DNA from: an uncultured Robinsoniella sp.
GTDB taxonomy: Bacteria > Bacillota > Clostridia > Lachnospirales > Lachnospiraceae
DNA: 64,000 nt
NCBI GenBank assembly: GCA_900539655.1
Contig: UQCR01000007.1
Span: 1-64,000 of the forward strand
Direction: 5' to 3'
The position numbers were made by a program, and so were the translations under genes. Below are positions 27,134-34,659 of this stretch, one piece after another. The notes beneath the pieces are model-generated. The model searched no databases. It was not told where the DNA came from and worked only from the letters and a program-made list of their open reading frames with translations. How positions within the stretch are numbered: the first letter of the stretch is position 1; each line of letters opens with the position of its first letter.

Positions 27134-27148
27134 TTATCCCTTTATAGT

Positions 27149-27218
27149 GGACTAGAATAAGTCCTTTTTCTCTTTATCTTATATAGAAAAAATGATAGAA
27201 TGGGACTAGAATAAGTCC
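27149..27218 (-). promoter_or_regulatory. Pair of 16-bp dyads upstream of the XRE gene
   Basis: GGACTAGAATAAGTCC occurs at 27149-27164 and 27203-27218, 54 bases apart. Each has arms GGACT/AGTCC around a 6-base centre, as expected of a cooperative repressor site pair. Confidence 0.6.
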
Positions 27219-27265
27219 ACTTAAAGGATAAATCGAAAGAAGCATATAAAAATATGAACTAAATG

Positions 27266-27427
27266 CTATTTTAAAATCCCATGTTTATGCTCATGCTGTG
27301 CGATAGCCTGTCGAATTAGATATAATACTTCGCCATTGATGGAACGTCCGTCAAATTCAGCAAGACTTTTTAACTTCTTATGAGTTTCGGAATCAATGCG
27401 TAATCTCAGATGTTTATCTTTTTCCAT
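27266..27427 (-). CDS. Ribbon-helix-helix (Arc-type) regulator
   Basis: The 53-residue protein MEKDKHLRLRIDSETHKKLK... matches Arc/MetJ-like regulators: a beta strand (HLRLRID), then two helices with the hinge DGRSINGEVLYLIRQAI. The ATG at 27427 has GGAAAGGAAA upstream; an upstream in-frame ATG at 27469 lacks a ribosome site. It is divergent from the membrane-anchored CxxC gene, and repeated AAGTA-containing sites fill the gap between them, so it may regulate both. Confidence 0.7.
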   Translation of the reverse strand: MEKDKHLRLRIDSETHKKLKSLAEFDGRSINGEVLYLIRQAIAQHEHKHGILK

Positions 27428-27445
27428 AACATTTCCTTTCCACTT

Positions 27446-27540
27446 AAAATAAGTATAAAACAAGTACAATTAGTAAGTATATTTTAAGTACGATAGGTAA
27501 AAGAATGTTCCAAATGGACTTATTTTAAGTACACTATATT
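27446..27540. promoter_or_regulatory. Divergent intergenic region with repeated AAGTAC motifs
   Basis: ATTTTAAGTAC occurs at 27481-27491 and 27522-27532; variants (AATAAGTAT, ACAAGTAC, AGTAAGTAT) fill 27449-27480. The regular half-sites fit binding by the adjacent ribbon-helix-helix protein (inference). Confidence 0.5.
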
Positions 27541-27561
27541 TTACCGAAAAGAGGGAAAAGT

Positions 27562-28266
27562 ATGAGAGGAAAAGAAAAGCGATATTATGAAATCAGGAAA
27601 AGCCATCTGTGGATTGTCATTGGAATTATGTTGTCTATTATTGTCATAACATATTTTAAACAAGATTTGTATGAGACATGGCAGCATAAGCAGGGAAGGG
27701 TGGATGTGACCTATGAAGGGATAGAATCTTTACTGGAAGATAATGAAGAGTGCTATTTATGCGGCAACAGTGACCGGAGCCTAATGGGATATTATCGAAA
27801 ATTTGATACGATTGGATTAATATCGGTCAACGAATGGTATGTAGTAGATTTTGGTTTGAAAGAGTACGATGAACAGGGTAATCCTTTAGAAAGTGATAGC
27901 GCTCATACATCTATTCAAACGGCAGATACGGGTGAGGTGTCTATTATGACAGCTAGTTCGCCTGATAGGGGGATGACGTCTATCAATGTAAGTCTGCCAG
28001 AAAACCAAAGACCAGATATAAAATTTCTTCAGAAACATTTGTGTCAGACATGCTTAAATAAGATTATGGATTCACTGCAAACATCTAAATGGAAATATGA
28101 GAAAAAACAAGCGATTTCGCTGTGTTTAGTGGACTTCGAGACACTGGAGATTTATTCCCTACAGGATTGGCATGTGGGATGTTCCATAAGGGATTATTGG
28201 GTTGATATGGAATATGATAAAGAAAAGGTGGAGGTTAAGGCTTATTATCTTCCAACAAGGGAGTAA
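27562..28266 (+). CDS. Membrane-anchored protein with two CxxC motifs, function unknown
   Basis: This 234-residue protein has an uncleaved N-terminal anchor (LWIVIGIMLSIIVITYF, residues 16-32) after a basic head, so the body should lie outside the membrane. CYLCGN near residue 66 and CQTCLN near residue 163 are paired CxxC sequences that could bind zinc or form disulfides. AGAGGGAAAAG precedes the ATG. It is transcribed divergently from the ribbon-helix-helix regulator. No family recognised. Confidence 0.6.
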   Translation: MRGKEKRYYEIRKSHLWIVIGIMLSIIVITYFKQDLYETWQHKQGRVDVTYEGIESLLEDNEECYLCGNSDRSLMGYYRKFDTIGLISVNEWYVVDFGLKEYDEQGNPLESDSAHTSIQTADTGEVSIMTASSPDRGMTSINVSLPENQRPDIKFLQKHLCQTCLNKIMDSLQTSKWKYEKKQAISLCLVDFETLEIYSLQDWHVGCSIRDYWVDMEYDKEKVEVKAYYLPTRE

Positions 28267-28329
28267 GCAGCTATAAATAATAGATTAGTCAAAAATACCG
28301 GGAATACCTTTTGTGGGCAATGAACCGAT

Positions 28330-30885
28330 GTGATAGGGATATATCCTCTACTTCCGGATGATACCTGTAGATTTATTGTGTTTGATTTCGATAATCATGA
28401 AAAAGGAGCGGACAAAAATGATTTTGCAAATGATGATGATTTATGGAAAGAAGAAGTAAATTCTCTTCGAGAAATATGTGAAATTAATGGAATTGACTCT
28501 TTGGTGGAAAGATCTCGTTCCGGTAGAGGCGCCCATCTTTGGATATTCTTTCAAAAGAAGATAAATGCATCTCTAGCGAGAAAATTTGGCAATGCTCTTC
28601 TTAGGAAGGGGGCAGAAGCGGTAAATCTAAAATCATTTCACTTTTATGATAGAATGTTGCCGATGCAGGATCATATGCCAAAAGGTGGGTTTGGCAATTT
28701 AATTGCACTTCCATTGCAGGGCAGGGCACTTGAGAGTGGCAATAGTGCATTTGTCGATAAACATTGGAATGCTTATCCCAAACAATGGGAGATATTGATG
28801 TCAAAGAATAAGCTTAGCAAAGAATTAATTGAAGATAAAATTAAAGAGTGGAGATTACATAGCACAATTGAAAGTGTATCGATGGATGAAATCAGAGAAA
28901 AAACGGATGGTAAACCATGGGAGAGGAATACGGATTATTACAATGAGGATGTGAAGGGGCAAATGCATATTACTTTGGCAGATGCTATTTACGTGGATAC
29001 ATCAAATTTAAAACCACGTGTGCAGAATCAAATACGAGAGTTGGCGGCTTTTAGTAACCCTATATTTTTTAAAAATCAAGCTATGGGATTGTCAAATTAT
29101 GATAATGCACGTTTTATTTATATGGGCAAGGATATCGATGGATTTATAATAATTCCACGTGGCCTTTTGGAAAGCCTAATTGATGGTTGTGAAAAATCTA
29201 AAATCAAATTTGAGATTAATGATGAGAGATTTGGTGGGCGGAGTATCGATGTACTATTTAATGGGGCGTTGAAGGAAGCACAAGTAATAGCTGCTGAGAC
29301 TTTGGAGAAGCAACATACAGGAATTTTAAATGCTGCTACGGCATTTGGTAAAACGGTGGTTTGCTGTAATATAATTGCAAGAAAGTGCGTAAATACGTTG
29401 ATTCTCTTGCAATCCTCTGCTCTAATGGAACAATGGGAAAAGGCGCTTAAGGAGTTTCTGTTAATTAATGAAGAACCACCCAAATATGAGACGCAATCAG
29501 GGAGAATTAAAGTTCGAAAAAGTAACATTGGCAAGCTGCAGGGCTCACATGATTCCACAACAGGGATTATTGATATAGCAATGGTAGGGTCGTTATGTAA
29601 AAAAGGTCAATACCACGACAGACTAAAGGGATATGGGATGGTGATCTTGGATGAATGTCATCATGCTGCGTCAGAGACAATTATAGATGTCTTACAGGAG
29701 GTTAGAGCCAAATATGTATACGGGGTTACTGCAACGCCAGCAAGAAGTGATGGATTAGAGAAGATAAACTATATGTTATTAGGTCCGATTCGTTATAAAT
29801 TTACCTCTAAGGAACGAGCAAAAGAGCAGGGAATATCACATTTGGTATATCCGAGATTTACGAGAGCAATTGCGCCGAGATTTAGAAATGATAAAATGCA
29901 CCCTAACGAGGCTTATGAGATTGTCAGGGACAATAGTGATCGTGATAACGTTATTATTAGTGATGTAAAACGGTGTATTGATAATGGAAGAACTCCAATT
30001 GTACTATCAAGATATGTAGATCATTCTCAGAAATTATATGACAGATTACAAGGAGCTGCTGCTCATATATTTCTATTGTCTGGTGCTAATTCGAAAAGAG
30101 AACATAAACAAATTCTAAAGCAAATGAGCGAGGTAAAACCAAATGAGAGCATGATTCTTGTGGCAACAGGAGGCTTAGTTGGAGAAGGGTTTGACTTTCC
30201 AAGACTGGATACACTGATTATGGCTACGCCTGTTGCATGGAAAAGTGTTGTGGAGCAATACGCAGGAAGGCTAAACAGAGATTATGAAGGAAAGCAAGAG
30301 GTAATTATCTACGATTATGTTGACAGCCATATTTCGATGTTTGATAGAATGTATTATAAGCGGTTAAAGGCATATAGGCATATAGGGTATGATATTTATG
30401 CCAACGAAGTTACTGGGGCAGAGTCAAAGGATTCAGTAGAAAATGCTATTTTTGACGGTAAAAATTACTTTTCTGCATATAAAAAGGATTTAGATTCAGC
30501 AAATAAGGAACTTATCATTTCAAGTCCGGCTATAAGCGGGAAGAAAGTGGATGATTTAATAGAATATTTGCAAGAAAAACAATTAGCTGGATTGAGAATA
30601 TTAATTGTCACATGGAAGCCGGATATGTACGGATATGGTGATAGTGGATATTGGATGGAATTGCATGAAAAAATGAGAAAATCAGGATTTGAAATGAATT
30701 TGGTAGAGGATTACTGTGAACATTATTGTATTATTGACAGAGAGGTTGTATGGTATGGAAGCATAAATTTCTTGGGAAAAGAAGACATAGAGGACAATAT
30801 AATGCGTGTAAGAAGTAAAAGTATCGCAGCAGAGCTAATAGAACTAACTTTTAATGATGATAAATTTCTTGGCGAGAAGATGTAA
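28330..30885 (+). CDS. TOTE-type conflict-system protein: AEP primase, SF2 helicase, PLD (N-terminally truncated)
   Basis: Domains run in order. The primase-like domain (about 1-210) has IGIYPLLPDDTCRFIVFDFD, RSRSGRGAHLWIFF and FGNLIALPLQG. The SF2 helicase (about 320-680) has NAATAFGKTVVCC (Walker A), LDECHHA and GVTATPARSDG, and motif VI YAGRLNRDYEGK. The C-terminal phospholipase-D-like domain has HYCIIDREVVWYGSINFLG. The order matches TOTE proteins, proposed anti-element conflict systems. Family members have a zinc-binding region before the IGIYP motif. Here the frame begins at a GTG immediately before it, after a stop, so the N-terminus is missing and activity is doubtful. A recombination break near 28270-28330 would explain it. 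Confidence 0.8.
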   Translation: MIGIYPLLPDDTCRFIVFDFDNHEKGADKNDFANDDDLWKEEVNSLREICEINGIDSLVERSRSGRGAHLWIFFQKKINASLARKFGNALLRKGAEAVNLKSFHFYDRMLPMQDHMPKGGFGNLIALPLQGRALESGNSAFVDKHWNAYPKQWEILMSKNKLSKELIEDKIKEWRLHSTIESVSMDEIREKTDGKPWERNTDYYNEDVKGQMHITLADAIYVDTSNLKPRVQNQIRELAAFSNPIFFKNQAMGLSNYDNARFIYMGKDIDGFIIIPRGLLESLIDGCEKSKIKFEINDERFGGRSIDVLFNGALKEAQVIAAETLEKQHTGILNAATAFGKTVVCCNIIARKCVNTLILLQSSALMEQWEKALKEFLLINEEPPKYETQSGRIKVRKSNIGKLQGSHDSTTGIIDIAMVGSLCKKGQYHDRLKGYGMVILDECHHAASETIIDVLQEVRAKYVYGVTATPARSDGLEKINYMLLGPIRYKFTSKERAKEQGISHLVYPRFTRAIAPRFRNDKMHPNEAYEIVRDNSDRDNVIISDVKRCIDNGRTPIVLSRYVDHSQKLYDRLQGAAAHIFLLSGANSKREHKQILKQMSEVKPNESMILVATGGLVGEGFDFPRLDTLIMATPVAWKSVVEQYAGRLNRDYEGKQEVIIYDYVDSHISMFDRMYYKRLKAYRHIGYDIYANEVTGAESKDSVENAIFDGKNYFSAYKKDLDSANKELIISSPAISGKKVDDLIEYLQEKQLAGLRILIVTWKPDMYGYGDSGYWMELHEKMRKSGFEMNLVEDYCEHYCIIDREVVWYGSINFLGKEDIEDNIMRVRSKSIAAELIELTFNDDKFLGEKM

Positions 30886-30943
30886 AAGAATAATAGCTCA
30901 AGCGTATAGTTGAAATGAAGAAAGAATACAGCAACTTAGCACA

Positions 30944-31143
30944 AAGTATGTAGCTGGCTTGCAGTATTTATCCATCCCCCCATTTCTACAAAATCCCCCA
31001 TATTTCTCACGTTTTCTTGCTGAATCCTCAATACTATGCTAAAAAGTATGTAGCTGGCTTGCAGTATTTATCCATCCCCCCATTTCTACAAAATCCCCCA
31101 TATTTCTCACGTTTTCTTGCTGAATCCTCAATACTATGCTAAA
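30944..31143. repeat. Perfect tandem duplication, 2 x 100 bp
   Basis: The 100 bases from 30944 are repeated exactly from 31044, with no difference seen. Each copy ends in the TTGCTG element of the promoter for the next gene; only the second copy is followed by the better TAAAAT -10. Confidence 0.95.
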
Positions 31144-31146
31144 ATA
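31118..31146 (+). promoter_or_regulatory. Promoter of the asparagine-synthetase-like gene
   Basis: TTGCTG (31118-31123), 17-base spacer, extended TG and TAAAAT (31141-31146). The duplicated upstream copy has TTGCTG at 31018 with TAAAAA. Confidence 0.6.
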
Positions 31147-31223
31147 AACAAGTAAATCAAACAAATATCCTGGTTGGAAGCGACAAACCAGAAAAAGATA
31201 CTATATATGAGAGGGATACATAC

Positions 31224-32762
31224 ATGATAAAAATAAAAGAATACAGAGGCCATATCCGCAATTGGGAAGCACTTTGCAAGCAACTGGACATTGACCATTC
31301 TTTATCACGCGAAAACCGTGAGCATGCAATTTTAACAAAAGCATACGAAACTTGGGGAAGTGACATGGCAAACCACATGCATGGCATGTTTGCGTTTGCA
31401 CTATGGGATGATGAAAATGAGCAGCTTTTCTGTCTGAGAGATCAGTTTGGAACGAAGCCATTTTATTATTATGAGACGGAAGATGGAGAACTTCTCTATG
31501 GTACGTCTATTCGTAAGATTTTGGAAATGCCGGGATTTGTGAAAGAATTGAATGAAGAGATGCTGCAGTTGTATTTGAGCCTTACCTATGTGGCGGGAGA
31601 GAATACGTTCTTCCGTGGACTGAAAAAGCTGATGCCCGGACGTTATCTGGTCTGGGAAAAGGGGAGGCTGAAGATTGAACGTTACTGGGCACCTGAATTT
31701 CATCCGGATGAGAGTAAGTCACTTGAGGAATGGGCAGATGAGATTCATACTACGCTTCAGAAGATTATGCCTGAGGTAAAGTCGGCGGATGAGTCGGCGG
31801 AATCATTTTTATCCGGAGGGGTTGATTCTTCTTACGTCCTGGCTATGTCCGATGTAGAGATGACGGCTTCCTGCGGTTATGAAGAAGAACGGTTTGATGA
31901 GTCAAAATTGGCACAGCAGACGGCTGAAATTCTTAGACGTAAGAGTTCCAGACGTGTGATTACCCCAGAAGAATATTTTGAAACAGTTCCCTATGTTATG
32001 TATAATATGGAACAGCCGCTTGGGGATGCTTCTGCTATTGTTTTTGCCATTGGATGTAAGGCGGCAGCCGAGCACACAAAGATTTGTTACTCCGGAGAGG
32101 GGGCTGACGAATTTTTTGGCGGATATAATATGTATCGTAACGCGGAACGCTATGGGGAAAATTTGAAGACGTTTTATGTGGGAAATACTAATATCATGAA
32201 GGAAGATGAGAAGCGGAGGATTCTGAAAAAGTATGATCCGGATGTTCTCCCGATTGAACTTGCTGAGAGAATTTATGAGGAAACTGAAGGTCTGGATCCT
32301 CTTACGAAGATGTCGGCTGTAGATATTCAGATTTGGCTGGAAGGGGACATTTATTTTAATGTGGACAATATGAGTACGGCTGCTGGCTTGGAAATCAGAA
32401 TGCCCCTTACGGATACTAGAATATTTGACATTGCATCACGGATGCCTTCTAAATATAAAGTCAATGAGGAGCAGAATAAAGTGGCATTCCGTACAGCTGC
32501 TGCAAAAGTTCTGCCGGATGAAATTGCCTTTCGTAAAAAGCTTGGGTTTATTGTGCCGATTCGGATTTGGATGGCAGATGATAGATATAATCAGGATGTA
32601 CGGGAGAAATTCCGCAGTGAGATGGCAGAAAAATTCTTTGACGTAGAGGAAATTAATGGGATATTTGAGGACTATATCGCAGGAAACTCCGATAACTGGA
32701 GAAAGATTTGGACGATTTATACATTCTTAGTATGGTATGAATTATATTTTGTGAAATGTTAG
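31224..32762 (+). CDS. Asparagine-synthetase-like protein lacking the N-terminal amidotransferase cysteine
   Basis: The synthetase half is complete. The ATP-binding loop FLSGGVDSSYVLAMS lies near residues 193-207, with GEGADEFFGGYNMYRNAER and LEIRMPLTDTRIFD downstream. The glutaminase half is shortened: classic AsnB begins Met-Cys-Gly with Cys as the nucleophile, but this protein starts inside the domain, at a point equivalent to about residue 45 of AsnB. It keeps GMFAFALWDDENEQLFCLRD. GAGAGGGA upstream makes ATG 31224 the genuine start. It may use ammonia, or depend on another glutaminase, or amidate a different carboxylate (inference). A large GC hairpin follows. Confidence 0.8.
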   Translation: MIKIKEYRGHIRNWEALCKQLDIDHSLSRENREHAILTKAYETWGSDMANHMHGMFAFALWDDENEQLFCLRDQFGTKPFYYYETEDGELLYGTSIRKILEMPGFVKELNEEMLQLYLSLTYVAGENTFFRGLKKLMPGRYLVWEKGRLKIERYWAPEFHPDESKSLEEWADEIHTTLQKIMPEVKSADESAESFLSGGVDSSYVLAMSDVEMTASCGYEEERFDESKLAQQTAEILRRKSSRRVITPEEYFETVPYVMYNMEQPLGDASAIVFAIGCKAAAEHTKICYSGEGADEFFGGYNMYRNAERYGENLKTFYVGNTNIMKEDEKRRILKKYDPDVLPIELAERIYEETEGLDPLTKMSAVDIQIWLEGDIYFNVDNMSTAAGLEIRMPLTDTRIFDIASRMPSKYKVNEEQNKVAFRTAAAKVLPDEIAFRKKLGFIVPIRIWMADDRYNQDVREKFRSEMAEKFFDVEEINGIFEDYIAGNSDNWRKIWTIYTFLVWYELYFVKC

Positions 32763-32830
32763 AAGATATAATCAGATAGTTGCGGTGACGTGAAGCTGTA
32801 AATGACGTATTTTCTTGCTTTAACCTGAAA

Positions 32831-32878
32831 TTCGGGGGGGATTGTATGGAACTGAAATCCCATATAATCCCCCCCGAA
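32831..32878. terminator. Hairpin between convergent genes
   Basis: Arms TTCGGGGGGGATT (32831-32843) and AATCCCCCCCGAA (32866-32878), with a further ATGG/CCAT pairing inside. It lies between asnB-like (+) and AraC (-). No long T-run, but the stem is very stable. Confidence 0.7.
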
Positions 32879-32976
32879 ATGCTTTGATATAGCTGAGTCA
32901 AGACTTGCTTCTAGAAAGCAAGTAAAGCAAGTTTAAAAGATTATTCAATAAAATCATCTTCAACTAAGCTATAACC

Positions 32977-33867
32977 TTATTTTTGTTTGACCGGAATCCA
33001 AATCTCACTTTCATAATCTAACTCTGCTATATCACCTTTACTATACCATTCGATATTTGCCCCCATTGCAATTTCATATTCGCTGTTACCTGGCAGCCAT
33101 TCACTGAATATTTTTGTGTTTATGGACTGTAAGGATTCGGGAAGAGGTCCTTTGCAGGAAAATTTTGCCCATAACATTTCTGGAAATTCGTATATAATCA
33201 TGCCTTCCGGGATTTTTCCGTCGTTATAATGACCGCCAATAATATATCGGAAATTTTCTTCTGAGCCCAGATCATCAATGCAGATGCCATATTCGCCAAT
33301 GCAGCTATTGCAGATAGTTTCTTCTATATCACCTTCAGGCTGTTCTTTTGAATAAAGAGGAAGGAGATATGTTTGGGCAAAGTTATCCCAGATTTTTGGG
33401 ATTACCTGATAAGAGGTATCAAAGGGAACTTCATTTTGAAAACCGATTACTTTAAAACTTTTCATTTTCTCAACCGTATAATTCATGTTATTGCCTCCCT
33501 GAATACTTATTTTTATTTTCAAAGGCAGAAAGATTTTGATTTTTGCAGGATTCTTTCTCAGTTCCCGCGGAGCTAGTCCATGAAAACGGACAAAGGCCTT
33601 TGTGAAGCTTTCGGGTGTTTCGTATCCATACTTATAGGAAAGGTCTATGATTTTGTCTCTGTGGGCGATGACATCCAGTGCAGCCAGATATAGCCGGCGG
33701 TTTTTGATATATTCTGAGATAGAATATCCGGTCATAAGTTTAAAACCTTTTTGCAAATAGAAATTGGAAATTCCTATCTTTTTTGAAATATGTTGTATGC
33801 TTCCCTGATTCAGTAAATGGGTTTCTATATAGGAAATTGTTTTTTTAATACTTTCGGTCCATTCCAT
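32977..33867 (-). CDS. AraC-family regulator with GyrI-like effector domain
   Basis: The 296-residue protein has two helix-turn-helix motifs of the AraC/XylS domain at residues 1-105 (ISKKIGISNFYLQKGFKLMTG; IIDLSYKYGYETPESFTKAF). A GyrI-like small-molecule-binding domain (about 135-296) follows, beginning MNYTVEKMKSFKVIGFQNE. This architecture is that of Rob/SoxS-type drug or stress regulators. ATG at 33867 is preceded by AAGGAGAA on the minus strand, better than the ATG 11 codons upstream. Target genes are not evident. Confidence 0.88.
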   Translation of the reverse strand: MEWTESIKKTISYIETHLLNQGSIQHISKKIGISNFYLQKGFKLMTGYSISEYIKNRRLYLAALDVIAHRDKIIDLSYKYGYETPESFTKAFVRFHGLAPRELRKNPAKIKIFLPLKIKISIQGGNNMNYTVEKMKSFKVIGFQNEVPFDTSYQVIPKIWDNFAQTYLLPLYSKEQPEGDIEETICNSCIGEYGICIDDLGSEENFRYIIGGHYNDGKIPEGMIIYEFPEMLWAKFSCKGPLPESLQSINTKIFSEWLPGNSEYEIAMGANIEWYSKGDIAELDYESEIWIPVKQK

Positions 33868-33900
33868 GTGGTTCTCCTTTTGCCTTTGTAGATTTATCAT

Positions 33901-34107
33901 AACAGTATGGGCTCTGTTTTTCCTGTTTTTATTTGCACAGATTTGGTAGTATTTAATAAATCATTTTTTAAATGCTGATTTAATAGGCTTGTTATGATTA
34001 CAGCTTTTATAGATATATATTGTAGCTTAGTAATGCAATAATGAAAACCTATAATTATAAATATGTGGAATATTTATACAAAATCTTTGCAGTAAGAAAA
34101 TGAAGTC
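33901..34107. other. Intergenic, nothing recognised
   Basis: AT-rich gap that would hold the promoter of the AraC gene on the minus strand. No gene or RNA seen. Confidence 0.4.
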
Positions 34108-34343
34108 TAGAGCGTGTTTGGAAATTGATTTCTGACAGATGTGCGTCACAGTTTGTGGTAGATTTGTCCCGGATGAAGGGCGCGTAGCGGGCCACGAAAC
34201 CTGAATTCGGGGCAAACTGTATCTGGTGTATCCCCTTATCCCGCATGCATTATCCACGCGCGTATATTGGTATATCCTCACAGTCGGTCAACCGCACGCA
34301 TGATGGCACTGCGTGGCAGGAATGAATTTTCAAACACGCTCTA
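34108..34343. mobile_element. MITE-like element with 19-bp terminal inverted repeats and TA flanks
   Basis: Left end TAGAGCGTGTTTGGAAATT (34108-34126) and right end 34325-34343 are reverse complements apart from one base. Both ends carry TA, consistent with TA target duplication as in IS630/Tc1-mariner MITEs. The 236-bp interior is GC-rich and has no gene; the minus-strand frames are without ribosome sites. Partial copies of the end sequence occur near 43673 and 50731. Confidence 0.7.
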
Positions 34344-34500
34344 TGGAGCAGATAATAGTCTTTTAATAAACGTAAAAGAAAGTCCGCCATTTAGATTTAT
34401 AGATCGATTATTTTCATGATATAAATCAAATAACTTTTACGATTACAAGTAGTAAGGATGACGACGGAGAATAATTATGAGATAATGATAAAAAGCTAGA

Positions 34501-34648
34501 ATGAAATGCAATGTAAATAAGTCAATGAGAAGCAAGTATGAAATGCAATGGAAATAAATCAATGAGAAGCAAGCGTGAAATGCAATGGAAATAAATCAAT
34601 AAAAAGCAAGAGTGAAATGCAATGAAAATAAATCATACCAAAAAAGAA
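34501..34648. repeat. Four tandem 37-bp units
   Basis: Units begin at 34501, 34538, 34575 and 34612. Each contains TGAAATGCAATG(G)AAATAA(A)TCA and, except the last, AGCAAG. The last is degenerate and runs into the translation-start region of the zinc-ribbon gene. Confidence 0.85.
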
Positions 34649-34659
34649 GAGTGATAAAA

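Noticed and set aside
34027..34281. Minus-strand open frames inside the MITE
   Set aside because: No ribosome site; composition follows the repeat. They are chance frames of the element.
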